From NCBI RefSeq assembly GCF_964340395.1, contig NC_135568.1, positions 606,001 through 670,000 on the forward strand: 64,000 bases of DNA, written 5' to 3'. A program made the position numbers and the translations under genes. The notes below the pieces were generated by a model. That model did not search any database and had not been told where the DNA came from. It saw nothing but the letters and a program-made list of their open reading frames with translations. Source of the DNA: Glandiceps talaboti. Taxonomy: Eukaryota; Hemichordata; Enteropneusta; Spengelidae. Positions 12,286 to 24,110 of this stretch are shown one piece after another (positions within the stretch are counted from its first letter, which is position 1; every line of letters starts with the position of its first letter).

Positions 12286-13128
12286 ACTGCAATATTTATT
12301 TCGTAGACAGAAAAGTCATTTGATTGTAGCTTCTGTTTATCAATGCATATTGTTAAAGGTGTCCCCATCACCTTGTTTAATGTCACTTTAAATGTCAACA
12401 TGAAATTAATTCACTGGTTAATTTGTATTCCCATGTGTACAATATCTTTATATTAGCATTAGTTACGTAATACACAAATTTGCACTTTGATCTTTGACCT
12501 TGTGTCCAGGGTAGGATTTTCACTAGGCTGGCTGTACATAAACAACACAGTTAAATGCTAATTACAGTGTTGTATAAATTTAGATTGGAAATGGTTGTCC
12601 TGTATGCAAATATGTGTAAATTGAGGTTACATGACCTTTTACACAGGGTTAAGTTGCATCACTTGGATGTATAATGCCATCTGTCTTATAGGCTACATAG
12701 ACTTGTCATGCCAAATTTCTTTTAGTTCAGTTTTTCTTTTATTAAATTTCATCTGAGCTTTGAAACCTTTAGTTATTCCTCTGGGAATGTTTATTCTAGT
12801 GACCACAACACGTTTCATAGCAAGCTGCCATATTTCTATATCTCTATACAGCATTGCCAATGTGTTACTGTTTGATCATTTTACATGTTCAATATGGCTT
12901 AGTAACTGTAATGTTTTGCTAAATTTTGGTCATTGAAAGTAATACCAAACCTTTACTGGTTTAATAGTTCTAAATCAGCTGGTGAATGCCTTAATAATTA
13001 CATCAGTTTGTAGGCTTTAAGCTTTGCTGGACAGATCAATGTGGGCTGAGAGGGTGACTATTGCAAAGATTGGCCCAGGAATTTAAGGTTCTATTAGTTT
13101 GCTAGATTCATATTCAAGCCTAAGCCAA

Positions 13129-13218
13129 AAAACTTAGCTTGGTGCTAGTATCTCAAGAAACTTAGCTTGGTGCTAGTATCTCAAGAAACTTAGCTTGGTG
13201 CTAGTATCTCAAAAAACT
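13129..13218. repeat. Three copies of a 28-bp unit
   Basis: AAACTTAGCTTGGTGCTAGT-ATCTCAAG repeated. Confidence 0.9.
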
Positions 13219-13847
13219 GTCTTGATAAAGCTAGGTAATTAAAGAAAGTCTCTCAAATTCAGGCCATAATGAACAAATGAAATATTTTAGTCTCAGACTC
13301 CCAGAGTGTTTATCTCAGCCCTCAACCTTTAAGTTTTATGCAACTATATAGGTTTTGTTGATCATAGCTACTGCTGTGTCATTGATCACATGATACAGTC
13401 ATATGATAGTCTTTGGACCAATCAGAATTCAAAATTGGTGAAAGGTAACATGATTCCTGGAAGGGATGACCCAACTCTGGTATGCAGAGCACGTAACTCC
13501 TCAAGCTATATCCAATGTTTTGATTTGTGTGAAGAAGTACTTGGAAGAATGCCAGTGGCACCTTACTTTCTGTGCTTTAGACTATAATGATGTTAATTAG
13601 CCTGTGAAAACTACCTACAATATCTTATAGTAGTTTACAACATGTGGCCTTGCAAAAAGAATTGTATGAAAATAGCCTTGTCTACTTGCTGGATGTGTTA
13701 CTCAGCTATATACTTGTTCACTATAGTGTCCTATTAAATCTAGCAAGCAGACTGATAGCTAACTTCAAAATTAGTGCATTTTACGAGACTTGTAATAGAC
13801 AGGGAAATCTGGTAAACGTTCCATAGATGTCCATACCTATACTATTG

Positions 13848-14385
13848 GTTAGGAACCCTGGTAACTATGGTAACAAGGAAATCTGGTAAAAGTTACATAA
13901 ATTTCCATAAATGTGCCATACTATTGGTTAGGGACTCTGGTAACTATGGTAACAGGGAAATCTGGTAAAAGTTACATAGATTTGTATACCTGTACCATAC
14001 TATTGGTTAGGAACCCTGGTAACTATGGTAACAGAGGGAAATCTGGTAAAAGTTACACTGATTTCCTTAACTGTACTATACTGTTGGTTAGGAACCCTGG
14101 TAACTATGGTAACAGAGAGAAATCTGGTAAAAGTTACATAGATTTGCATAACTGTACCATACTGTTGGTTAGGAATCCTGGTAACTATGGTAACAGAGGG
14201 AAATCTGGTAAAAGTTACACTGATTTCCTTAACTGTACTATACTTTTGGTTAGGAATCCTGGTAACTATGGTAACAGAGGGAAATCTGGTAAAAGTTACA
14301 TAGATTTGCATAACTGTACCATACTGTTGGTTAGGAATCCTGGTAACTGCATGGTAAGAGACAGGGAAATCTGGTTGCATAATTC
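13848..14385. repeat. Seven copies of a ~80-bp unit, open on both strands
   Basis: Unit includes TTGGTTAGGAACCCTGGTAA, CTATGGTAACAGAGGGAAAT and CTGGTAAAAGTTACA. Long ORFs run through it on both strands (162 and 146 codons), with periodic proteins. Because the period is near a multiple of three and both strands are open, I call it a minisatellite and not a gene. Confidence 0.85.
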
Positions 14386-14611
14386 CATACCTGTATCCTA
14401 ATTTGGGTTGGTAACCGTGGTAACATAACAGATGTAACATAAGTTGCTTTGTCCTTAAAAAATCAAAAGGATTTCTAGTGTTTCACCGGATCTTAATCAA
14501 ACACCATGTATCACATTATTTGCTGTCATATTATTAGTAAAATCTGGAACATAGCAACAGTAATTCTGTTATTTGGGGTCAGACAACTTCTCTTTCTCTT
14601 TCTCATAACAG

Positions 14612-14629
14612 GAAAGTTCTTGTTGCAAA
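14612..14629 (+). CDS. Candidate microexon upstream of 14877
   Basis: A very strong pyrimidine tract and CAG acceptor are followed 18 bases later by AAA-GTAAGA, a consensus donor. In phase 0 it reads ESSCCK and would join the exon at 14877 in frame. Short, so chance is possible. Confidence 0.2.
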
Positions 14630-14876
14630 GTAAGATTATAACCTTGAAGTGTTGTACAACTAGAATGCTGATCAATACAGTGTTTTCCTAAATATTTTTT
14701 TGTAACACACTAATGGTAATACTTGTGTGCTCAGATAGGAATCAGTGAAACAATATTTGATAGTATGATGTGTATATGCAAATATGTCTTTATTTAATAT
14801 AGACATTGCAAATATTAAAACACTGCTAACTGTGCATACTATTTCATTTTATGACAATTTTTTTTATTTACTCTAG

Positions 14877-15020
14877 GAATTTAAAGATTTTGACACATAC
14901 AAAATGGAAATAACTGTAAATGACGCAATGTGTCATGTGTCAGTTCTTATAAACAATGACTCTGAAGCTTGCCAACAATTTAAAGAAAAGCCCAGATTTG
15001 ACCCTAGTTTTGGAACATGA
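14877..15020 (+). CDS. Probable last coding exon of an unidentified gene
   Basis: A strong acceptor (T-rich tract ending TTTACTCTAG) opens 47 codons in phase 0, from EFKDFDTYKMEITVNDAMCH to FKEKPRFDPSFGT, ending in TGA. An AATAAA signal follows at 15106-15111, about 86 bases after the stop, as expected for a short 3' UTR. The composition looks coding (mixed charge, few low-complexity residues, two Cys). I do not recognise a family. The rest of the gene was not found with confidence. A candidate 18-base microexon at 14612-14629 and a candidate first exon at 2250-2296 are listed separately; the latter's phase does not join this exon directly. Confidence 0.5.
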   Translation, partial: EFKDFDTYKMEITVNDAMCHVSVLINNDSEACQQFKEKPRFDPSFGT

Positions 15021-15105
15021 TTTAAAGAAAACAACCTGCAATCTTGATAAGATCAATACTTATCCCCACATTCCATTCAAACCATTGTCCCACCTTTACC
15101 TATTC

Positions 15106-15111
15106 AATAAA
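15106..15111 (+). promoter_or_regulatory. Poly(A) signal AATAAA
   Basis: Hexamer 86 bases after the stop of the exon at 14877-15020, in the expected position for its 3' end. Confidence 0.4.
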
Positions 15112-15476
15112 CAAAGCAAGTAGAGATCTGCTCAATCGATACCTTGATTGTTCACTGGGGACGCTGTTTGCATTTGTTATATAACAATCTGTCAGTATTG
15201 AACTGAGGTATTTTGTTATTGTGAGAGAGTCTGACACCTCTCTGTTTGCTGTGAAGACTAGTTCTAAGGTGATCACTAATTGACTTAACAGAACTGACCT
15301 CTGTATTGTTCCTATCAGCTCCCTCTATCCTCAACAACAATAGTCTTAAAGGAAACTGTGAAGTGAGCGCAACAACAAAGTTTGATAACTACATGGCTAC
15401 ATGTGAAGTACTGTAAACCTGGAAATAAATTTTCACTAAAGACTCACTTTCCCTTCTGTAGCTATAAAACAAAAAC

Positions 15477-15672
15477 AAGTAGTGATTAAAATACCTTCTT
15501 GTATGTGAACACAATGTACCAGTCTGGTAATTAGTAAAAATAAGTAGTGACTAAAATGCTTTCTTGTATGTGAACACTATGTAAGCGTCTAGTACTAATA
15601 GTAAAAATAAGTAGTGACTAAAATGCCTTCTTGTACGTGAACATTGTAACAGTCTGGTAATTAGCAAAAATA
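15477..15672. repeat. Three copies of a ~65-bp unit
   Basis: Unit contains AAATAAGTAGTGACTAAAAT and CTTCTTGTATGTGAACA. Confidence 0.85.
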
Positions 15673-15954
15673 AGTCCAGCTGAAGACTATAAAATCACGA
15701 AATTTTGAAGTGGCAAAAATACTATTAATAGCACTAGCAGTATAGAACCTGTTTGATTTCATTTTGTATACAATAATAACTACAGGTATTATTTGAGTTT
15801 TAATACCTGTACAAGGCTCTTGTATTATATTCCTTGACAACTCTAAGCTGTCACATATTAAATCATTGTATTGTTATTATAAGCAATTGCTATTGTGCAG
15901 CACATTTCTTACTTTCCACTGATGCTTTAAATGTAAATAATAATAAAAATAATA

Positions 15955-16262
15955 ATGTTCGGTTCTTATATAGCGCTTTCCCACACCATGCTCAAAGCGC
16001 TTTACAATTATTACTCCTGGCTCAAATCAGAATGGCACAACAGCCCTTTAGTCATCTTCAACTCCCCGGGGAGCATACAATCCATTGCAGCCATTTAAGT
16101 GCATAGGATTAAAGCCTTCACATTGCAACCTACATCCTACCAGGTCCCCAGTTATACAGCTTGGTTGACTGAGGCACAGTTGTGGTTCAAATCTTGCCCA
16201 AGGACTTTAGCCACTCAGAAACAAACAGCAGGCAGCAACAGGGCTCCACATGTCATGATGGG
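15955..16262. mobile_element. Dispersed repeat with TATAGCGCTTTCCC motif (family 6)
   Basis: Carries TATAGCGCTTTCCCACACCA, GCTCAAAGCGCTTTACAA and GCATAGGATTAAAGCCTTCA in series, non-coding. A more decayed copy lies at 11660-11870, and the 79-bp minisatellite at 24623 resembles its left part. SINE-like in size, but no polymerase III boxes were confirmed. Confidence 0.55.
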
Positions 16263-16299
16263 TGAATTGTCATTTTAAAATTGTCATATAGAGGTTGTA

Positions 16300-16470
16300 T
16301 GTGTTCAGCCACCCAAAGGGGAGGGGGATATTACATTGGGTTCTGTCTGTCCATCTGTGTGTCCATCCATAATATGTCAATTCTCTGACATGAAATATTA
16401 AATTTCATTCAAACTTGTTACAAATGTACCAAGGTTCTCCAGTCACATTACTTCGGTTCCTAGATTGTTA
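16300..16470. repeat. Dispersed repeat related to 17900-18010
   Basis: Both have a GTCTGTCTGT-like tract, TTCTCTGAC.TG.AATAT and CCAATTTCATTCA/AAATTTCATTCA in order. Decayed, non-coding. Confidence 0.4.
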
Positions 16471-17287
16471 TGTAGATTGTATGGGAAACAGCCACTTTTA
16501 CCTCTGTCACCACTAAAATTATGGTACATGCGCCATTGTATATGAAAACATATGCAAATTTCTTTCTGTTACCAGGGTTTCCGACTTTATGAAAAAATCA
16601 TGAAAAAAAGTCACAAATTAGTATTGGTACAATATCTCAGCTGATACACACAGTTACACATAGACTCCAGACATAGTATTTGGTGAGTTTGATAGGCCAG
16701 AAAATTTTGACATAAAAAACCCTGATTGTTAAACCGAGTTTCACTTCAGGAGTCGGTCTGTTAAATCTATTAGTTTGAAAGGTATATTTACAACATGTGA
16801 TGGCCTCAGGAAAAAAAGTGGTAGTATTATTTGTGAAATTGCCTCCAAGGGTTTTTAGCTTGGCTTTTAAAATAGAGCTTCTACTAAATGCGTATCTTGA
16901 CATGTATGCTATTGTAGTGTACTTGTATTGTACTCTACAAGTTTAGTCTTGAGGCAATGAAGTGGTGTGTAAATTAGAATGTAGGCTTCAGGCTTTAAAC
17001 CCTCTGAATAATACATGAAAACCATATTTTAAATTGAAATGTGGGAAAGCATAGAATATTTCATGCATATTGTTCAGCTGTCTTTTGTTACAGAATACGG
17101 AACTACTTTCTTTCTTCAAGGAAAATAGCACAAAACACCAGCTACTATCATCTTAAGATGAAAGAGGTATAGGGTACAAGTCATTGATTCATTCATTGGT
17201 TGCTATATCAACACAGCTTTTGAAATATGAAATGTAGCTTAACCATTTACAGTATATATATATACACTAAGCAGTTTCATATGAACA

Positions 17288-17817
17288 TATAGAATAAACA
17301 GTAAAGTGTTTCTGGCCAGGACATTTCGTTCAGGCTTTGCTGAGCTGCCAAACAACAGAAAATACACAAATTTCAGACACATAAACTGCAAAACAATAAA
17401 CATAATATATGGCATACACTGAGAAGTGTGGAAAAATAATATACATTGGAGAAACAGGAGATGCTGTACCATCTACACCCGCCTGCAGAACCATTTATAA
17501 CTGATAAGGAACAAAAATAAAACCGCTCCAATACTCAGCCAACCACTCCCATGTTGACTTTAAAATAGTAGGACTTGAAAAGATATGGAAGAACAAATCA
17601 TACAGACTAACAAGTGAAACCTTCTGGATAAAAAAACTTGACACATATGGAGAAAATAGAATAAACTGCAAACAATAGCAACTATTTTGATTACCATTTT
17701 GGGTCACTTGACTGGGCATAAGTGATAATTTGTATTAGATGGATGGGCATACTGAGGCAGCTCAGCAAAGCTTGAGTGAAACGTCTTGGCCAGAAACTCT
17801 TTACTGTTTATTCTATA
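17288..17817 (+). mobile_element. Truncated Penelope-like retroelement with inverted terminal repeats
   Basis: Two 62-base arms (17288-17349 and 17756-17817) are inverted copies matching at about 56 of 62 positions. Between them, on the + strand, is the remnant of a GIY-YIG endonuclease domain: KCGKIIYIGETGD at about 17425-17463, then after breaks HSHVDFKIVGLEKIWKNKSY, an ETFWIKKLDTYGENRINCKQ tail and a TAG at 17676-17678. Penelope-like elements end their ORF with a GIY-YIG domain and often carry terminal repeats in inverted orientation, which fits. Frameshifts and stops show it is dead; the reverse transcriptase is missing. Confidence 0.75.
17752..17785 (+). ncRNA. Possible degenerate hammerhead ribozyme in the retroelement terminal repeat
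   Basis: Penelope-like terminal repeats are known to carry hammerhead ribozymes. Here CTGAGGC, a CTCA/TGAG pair able to form a short stem, and GAAACGTC appear in the right order. The canonical core is CTGANGA then GAAA, so one core base differs and activity is doubtful. Confidence 0.3.
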
Positions 17818-18037
17818 TATATACATTTAATATTTATGCACTCTGTTCAACAAATTGACTTTTTATTTTGTCTTAACATTTATCGTCATCCATTCATATA
17901 TTGAATGTACTGGGCTCCGTCTGTCTGTTGTCTTACATCATTTCTCTGACTTGCAATATCCAATTTCATTCATACCTGGCACAAAGGTGATATATCTTAG
18001 TGGACACATGCACATTACTTTGTTTGCACGTCACTTT

Positions 18038-18245
18038 ATGATGATGGTGATGATGATGATGATGATGATGATGATAACTTACTGGACACATGCACATTAC
18101 TTTGTTTGCATGACACTTTATGATGATGATGATGATAATGATGATGATGATAATGATGATGAGCATGACAATGACCATGAAGATGATGACTACCCACGAC
18201 CACGATGACAATGGTGCTGATGATGGGGAGGAGGAGGATGATAAC
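18038..18245. repeat. GAT/ATG trinucleotide array with a duplicated flank
   Basis: Two (GAT)n blocks, each preceded by GGACACATGCACATTACTTTG and ACTTTATGATGATG; motifs trimmed. His/Asp-rich ORFs here are artefacts. Confidence 0.85.
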
Positions 18246-19191
18246 AATAATAAGATAATAATAAAAATCTTGTATTTACATTGGATAGTTGGTTAAACTT
18301 ATTAGTAGTCGTTTCCCAACAAGTCCAGTGAGGACTTTCTTTCATGGATGCAGGAAGAAACCAGAAGACCTGCATTTGGTAAAGTTAACTTGAATATAAC
18401 ACTCCTTGCTGAAAGCATGGCAACTAATGCAATCAAGCCCAGACTAATGGACTTGAGTACTCATCAACCCTGAGTGTAGTAGTACAAGTGGTTTAATTAA
18501 CTCTCGGCTACTGACAATCTACATCAGGCAACAAATTTGAGGTTTGAAGCGACATATTTTGAAGTCATTTAGAAAATGTTCTCACTTTTTCCAATGTCAG
18601 ACATTTCCATGGCTTCCAGTTCATGTGTTTGGTTACATAACAGACCTACAAGATAGATGCCAAAATGAAAGATATCATATGGTTATTTTCTCAAGGTTAG
18701 AATTTTTATAAATGATTAATTTTGCTGTTCCCGGTCACTTGTGAGATAATCCATGTGATCATTGCACTAGCCAAAATCTGTAGCTTTGATCCCTTTATAT
18801 TGTACTGTAACTTTTATCTTCAAATAGATATATATTTTCTGTATCGCTATAAAATCTATGCTGGTGAGATTTGTTTGTAAAAGCTAAAGTGTGGTTCCTA
18901 TACAATTTTATTATTTTCCTGAAATAGGTAAAGTCTATATAAAACAAGTGATTTTTACCCATTGACTTATAAATTCAATGGTTTTGCTATGAAGTTCACA
19001 TGCATTTTTTCCTGTGTTTGCATGAAATAAAATCTACCTGTGTGTCCCTGTGATTAGTTGTGTTCATCAAATATTGTAATTTTTGTAACGTTCTGTCTAT
19101 CTAGTTTTAGTCTAGAGGCTATCTGTGACATTAAAGAATTAAAGCCACGGATAACCTCAAGACATCTGTTTTTGGATTTGGTTAAACCAAA

Positions 19192-19501
19192 GTGACCATA
19201 TGGAGTATTTATTTTTAATTTATAAAACAATTTTTATCATGGCTTCCTACTTGAAAAATCACATTGTCCAAAGCTGTGTTTGTAACTCAGTACATTGCAA
19301 AATTGCAAAAAGCTCAAAGTTGTGTAAAAAATGTGTTATTGTATGTACAATAAGAAGCATTTTACATATTTGTTAATCTTTTGTAATTTATTGAGAAGGC
19401 ATATGTTGTTTCACATTGATTTTTCAAGTAGAACGCCATGATCAAATTGTTTTATAAATAAAAAATTAAAAATGGATACTCAATCCTCATCCACATGGTC
19501 A
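19192..19501. mobile_element. Dispersed element family 2, diverged copy
   Basis: Starts GTGACCATATGGA and ends TCCTCATCCACATGGTCA. Centre shares TTTATAAAACAA, GTTTCACATTGATTTTTCAAG and neighbouring stretches with the copies at 2440 and 6755. Confidence 0.7.
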
Positions 19502-20017
19502 ATTTAAGTTACTTGTGATGAAGTAGTCTGTGATGCAAATATTTTCTAACGGTAATAGTTTACTGTTTGTGCACAATGAACTATAATTTTAGGTAAATTC
19601 TGACTATCAACTCAACTCTAAACTCAGATGTTTTCAACTATACCTACATATTTTGTCAGCACAGACACTTCATTGGTATTTGGCTTAGGGTTCTGGTTGT
19701 CAATGTTGTTTGCAAGTATATAGTACACTTATTGTAAAAAAATCAAATGAAGAAATGTAGTTTTCTTAACAGCAATAAAGATTCTATTCTATTCTATATG
19801 GAGCCAGATACTGAGATAGCCAGTACTGACTACTATTTTGAAGGTTACAGAACACAATGAATTTTTAATTACTGGACATTTCATAGCCTAAAGACTTTTT
19901 ATTGGTCCTAATTTACAATGCTGTTTCACTGGTCTCACTAAATATGACACGTGTAATAAGTGAATGCCGTCATTCATTTTCTCTCATTCCACTTGTCATT
20001 CATTTTAATGACACCAT

Positions 20018-20335
20018 TTCACAAATATGGCAGCTCATAAATGGCCCAGACACTTAGCTAATCTTGCATGAAAATGTCATTTGTCAGAGTGAGTCAGTGC
20101 TATGATGGGGCTACCTGTGTCACAAATATGGCAGCCCATAAATGGCCCAGACACTTAGCTAATCTTGCATGAAAATGTCATTTGTCAGAGTGCATCAGTA
20201 GTACTATGATGGGGCTACCTGTGTCACAAATATGGCAGCCCATAAATGGCCCAGACACTTAGCTAATCTTGCATGAAAATGTCATTTGTCAGAGTGCGTC
20301 AGTAGTACTATGATGGGGCTTCCTGTGATAGTGAA
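20018..20335. repeat. Three copies of a ~105-bp unit
   Basis: Unit contains CACAAATATGGCAGCCCATA, GACACTTAGCTAATCTTGCA and CTATGATGGGGCTACCTGTG. Confidence 0.9.
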
Positions 20336-20455
20336 CATGACATGTCTGTGAGCTGGACATCATTTGCAATTTCTGGATGCTTTAAAGTTTTCTTGAATTG
20401 TTATATAATGAGTATAATAAGTGAACAGTTATATTCTGTTAAGAGCCAACCTACT

Positions 20456-20529
20456 TAGTCTGGATGCCAACATGTTTTTTTTGTGAGTGGAGGTGTAAAT
20501 CATAATGATACTGTATAGGAACTAGACTA
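20456..20529. mobile_element. TAGTCT family (family 4), inverted copy
   Basis: Runs from TAGTCTGGATGCCAACATG to CTGTATAGGAACTAGACTA, the reverse complement arrangement of the copy at 11221-11311. Confidence 0.65.
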
Positions 20530-21572
20530 ACCCTGCTGGACAGTTGTATTCTGATAATAAGTAAACGAATTGGAGATTAACTTGTTCACTATGAGATAAA
20601 ATAGATAAGACTGACTAGATGGCTGTGTCTGACTATAGTGTGTGGTATTTGATTGTATGAGCTGATTACATTACATGTATGGAGTGGTTACGTAACACCG
20701 TAACACTGGTGAGTGAAAATGATCTGCTGTGGCCATTAATACTCAGGTCAATTATATGCACACAACACAACAGTTCACAGCTGAGGAGACCTTTTGGCCT
20801 TTGTTGATGGCCATATCAAACTAAATTATAGTTTCTCAAATAAAATTCTCCAGTAAATGAAAACAATTATTAGTAAAAGCAAAACAGTCAGGTTTAATTT
20901 CATATTAATTTCAATCATTTCTCTATTTTTGTAGAAATGTGTTTAAAAAACCAGTGTTTATGCTAATGTTTTCAACCTCCGTAACGGAGAAATGGTAAAA
21001 CTGATAAATTTTCTATATTGCATTGTACCATAATTTTCTATAATTCTGCCAGACACAAGATTTTCAGACCTAAATTTTATTGTTAATCAGAACTAGAACT
21101 TTAAAGGCCATGTTTCAATCTCATGTTCTCATGTTAGTGTTATGTTAACAAGAGCTGTTTAACTTTTTACAACAATCTACCATAATTGTTCCACTTCAGC
21201 ACCATAGAACATTACTTAGTATTAGATCTTTTGGCGCTAAACAAATTCTTTTGATTGATTGATTAATCAATTGATTGATTGATCTTATCACTACAAAACC
21301 AAACGATTACATATGGTAGTTATTTTTTTGGTCTGGACACTTTTTTATAACTCTGCAAAACAATGGGTTTTTTTTACACCTAAATTTTAATCCAAACTGC
21401 ACCTTTTATAAGATACCACTCTCAACCTTGTTGTTTATTATATTTTTGTTTTTGTTTTACAGGACTAATACTTCTTTGTGTTACAGTAACAGTAACCATG
21501 CAATCAGAGTGTCATCATTTGGAAGCACCATATTTTTTGGAAGATGAATTCCCATAAGATTAAAGTTTACTA

Positions 21573-21690
21573 TTCTGAAGGTAGGTTACAGCTGTGGACA
21601 GGCTAGTGTACAGATCACCTTTGTTTTAATAGTCTGAATGTAGGTTACAGCTGTGGACAGGCAAGTGTATGGATCGCCTATGCTAACTAG
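21573..21690. repeat. Two copies of a ~57-bp unit
   Basis: GTAGGTTACAGCTGTGGACA followed by GGCTAGTGTACAGATC / GGCAAGTGTATGGATC. Confidence 0.75.
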
Positions 21691-22094
21691 TTCAACTAAA
21701 TTGTATAGATAAATTTCATTAATGAAAGTTGACACAATGTTTTCAAAACAAGAGGACACCACTTCCTTTTAAAAGTAGTTTCAAAGCCAAGGTGGTTCTC
21801 ATAGCCAGCTCTGTTACAGGCAATATGGTGTAATATCAGTGTTTTTGTTAAAGGTATGAAGGTGTTTGAAAGTTGGTAAAATGTACCAGAGTTCCCAAGG
21901 TATTTTATTCAAGATACATCTGTGTAAGTTTTACCAGATTTCCCCCTTCTGATATTGGCATGGACATCTAAGACTTCATCTCACATGCTACACAAAAGAG
22001 AATGGCCATTATACCTCAGTAAATTACTTGAAATACGACAGTGGCAGTCAAGGTTTCAGTTTACTAAGATTATTGTTTAGACATGTAGATATAT

Positions 22095-22410
22095 TATTAC
22101 CTATCAAATGGAGGTTGATTTGATTATGTGCACAGTAGGGTAGTGTTTCTGATGGTGTAATGATCTTCCAATGTATTTTTTAGGACTTCCACTTGTTTAT
22201 ATTGGAGGTTGATTTCATTATGTGCACAGTAGGGTAGTGTTTCTGATGGTGTAATGATCTTCCAATGTATTTTTTAGGATTTCCACTTGTTTATATTACC
22301 TATCAAATGGAGGTTGGTGTGATTATGTGCACAGTAGGGTAGTGTTTCTGATGACGTAATGATCTTGCAATGTATTTTTTAGGACTTCCACTTGTTTACA
22401 TTATCTCCAC
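22095..22410. repeat. Three copies of a ~107-bp unit
   Basis: Unit contains ATTATGTGCACAGTAGGGTA, GTAATGATCTTCCAATGTAT and AGGACTTCCACTTGTTTATA. Confidence 0.9.
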
Positions 22411-23079
22411 ATTACATCCACAGGACAGAAGCACGCTATCACTCACTTATGTAATCTACCACATTGAACAACAACATCTAGTGTCTATTTTAGTAAATTG
22501 AAACCTCTGTTGCTGCTGTAGTAACTTTCTTCTCATTTGCTAAACAGAGAATATTGTCAATTCATTCAAAGATAATCTTACTCCTCATTGGCTAGTTGGA
22601 AAATGTCCATTTTACCTCAGCATAATTTGCATAGATTTTATATTGCTCCTTATTGCCTTATTGGCTAAAAGAAGAAAATGTCTACTCTATTTAAGTGTGT
22701 GATTTGCATAAAGTGTATCTTGTATCTCAAAGACTGTACAGAGGAATGGCGACTCAACTCAAAACAAATGATAAACATTGAAAGTTCTTGTTCCTGATTT
22801 GCTGTAAACAGACTAGCAGGTCCTATCTACCTCAGTGTGATATGTATAAAAGTTTCTCCTTTAGTTTAGTAGGAGAATATGCAAAACAATCAAACGGCAA
22901 TAATCTCCTTTCACTGGCAATGATATTGTCAAGGGGTCTAAAAACAATTTCAACTCCAATTTGTGGTATTTGAATCATCTGATTCACAAAGCCTTCTTAG
23001 ACTTTGAACTGTCTAAGATGTATTCTGATTTTATATTTATTTGAATGCAGCTGTAAATTGGTCAGATTGTGTGACTTGT

Positions 23080-23320
23080 AAATTGGTACAATGCAGGAGG
23101 TCTGAAGCTTATGGAGATAATTTTCCCCTGTGAGTTTTACGTGTGAATTCTCACAAAGGTTGGTACAATGTAGAAGGTCTGAGGTTTATGGAGATAATTT
23201 TCCCCCGTGAGTTTTACGTGTGAATTCTCACAAAGGTTGGTACAATGTAGAAGGTCTGAGGTTTATGGAGATAATTTTCCCCCGTGAGTTTTACATGTGA
23301 ATTCTCACAAAGCCTCAAAG
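23080..23320. repeat. Three copies of an ~81-bp unit
   Basis: Unit contains TTGGTACAATGTAGAAGGTC, TTATGGAGATAATTTTCCCC and GTGTGAATTCTCACAAAGG, the last holding a GTGTGAATTCTCAC palindrome. Confidence 0.9.
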
Positions 23321-23599
23321 GTTGAGGTTATTGAAGCTGTTTCAGCCTTCAATTATTCTTATATATCTTCTTGTTTCCAAGCAACAAATTCAACCAAGGC
23401 AGAGTAATATGTTTCTTGCCCTTGATTTATGTCCATGCTCATTCCGCACAGAATTGATTGAAATACACCAAGTGTGAGATTTATACAACTCAACTTCCTT
23501 TTGCCTTTGATATTATCTCCTGTCTGATATTGATAAAGGAATAGTATGAAGATCATTTTGATAAATTAATAATATGATCAATTGATAGATAGAGAAATT

Positions 23600-24110
23600 G
23601 AAAGATGGCTAGATAGATGGATGGATGGATGGATGGATGGATGGAAGGATGAATGGATAGATAAATGGGTGGATGGATGGATGGATGGATGGATGGATGG
23701 ATGGATGGAAGGATGAATGGATAGATAAATGGGTGGATGGATGGATGGATGGATGGATGGATGGATGGATGGCTAGATAGATGGATGGATGGATGGATGG
23801 ATGGATGGAAGGATGGAAGGATGAATGGATAGATAAATGGGTGGATGGATGGATGGATGGATGGATGGATGGATGGGTGGATGGATGGATAGATGGATGG
23901 ATGGATGGATGGATGGATGGATGGATGGATAGATGGATGGATGGATGGATAGATAGATAAATGGAAGGAAGGAAGGATGGATGGATGGGTGGATGGATAG
24001 ATAAATGGATGGATGGATAGATGGATGGATGGGTGGGTGGATAGGTGACAGGCAGACAGACAGAAAGAAAGAAAGAAAGATAAATAGATAGATGAATAAA
24101 TTGAAAGATA
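23600..24110. repeat. Long TGGA tetranucleotide microsatellite
   Basis: About 500 bases of (GGAT)n with GATA, GGAA and GAAA variants. Higher-order repetition (blocks with ATGAATGGATAGATAAATGG) is visible. The 192-codon minus-strand ORF of Ile-His-Pro-Ser repeats is an artefact. Confidence 0.97.

Larger units (their letters stand above)
2297..14611. other. Intergenic or intronic, repeat-rich
   Basis: Apart from the elements and arrays listed separately, the sequence is AT-rich and unique, with short ORFs only. Isolated strong acceptors near 5738, 7742 and 8310 open short frames, but none has a convincing donor or partner. Confidence 0.5.

Noticed and set aside
13379-13587. Overlapping ORFs on both strands of about 60-65 codons
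   Set aside because: Neither has splice context or a motif; overlap on both strands suggests chance.
16180-16210. tRNA-like B box (GTGGTTCAAATC)
   Set aside because: No cloverleaf can be drawn around it; it is part of a dispersed repeat.
17855-18375. His/Asp/Ile-rich ORFs
   Set aside because: GAT/ATG microsatellite read in several frames.
21462-21555. Possible last exon after a strong acceptor (TTTTGTTTTACAG)
   Set aside because: Two frames stay open to different stops (LILLCVTVTVTM... and NTSLCYSNSNHA...), so neither can be preferred and no partner exon was found.
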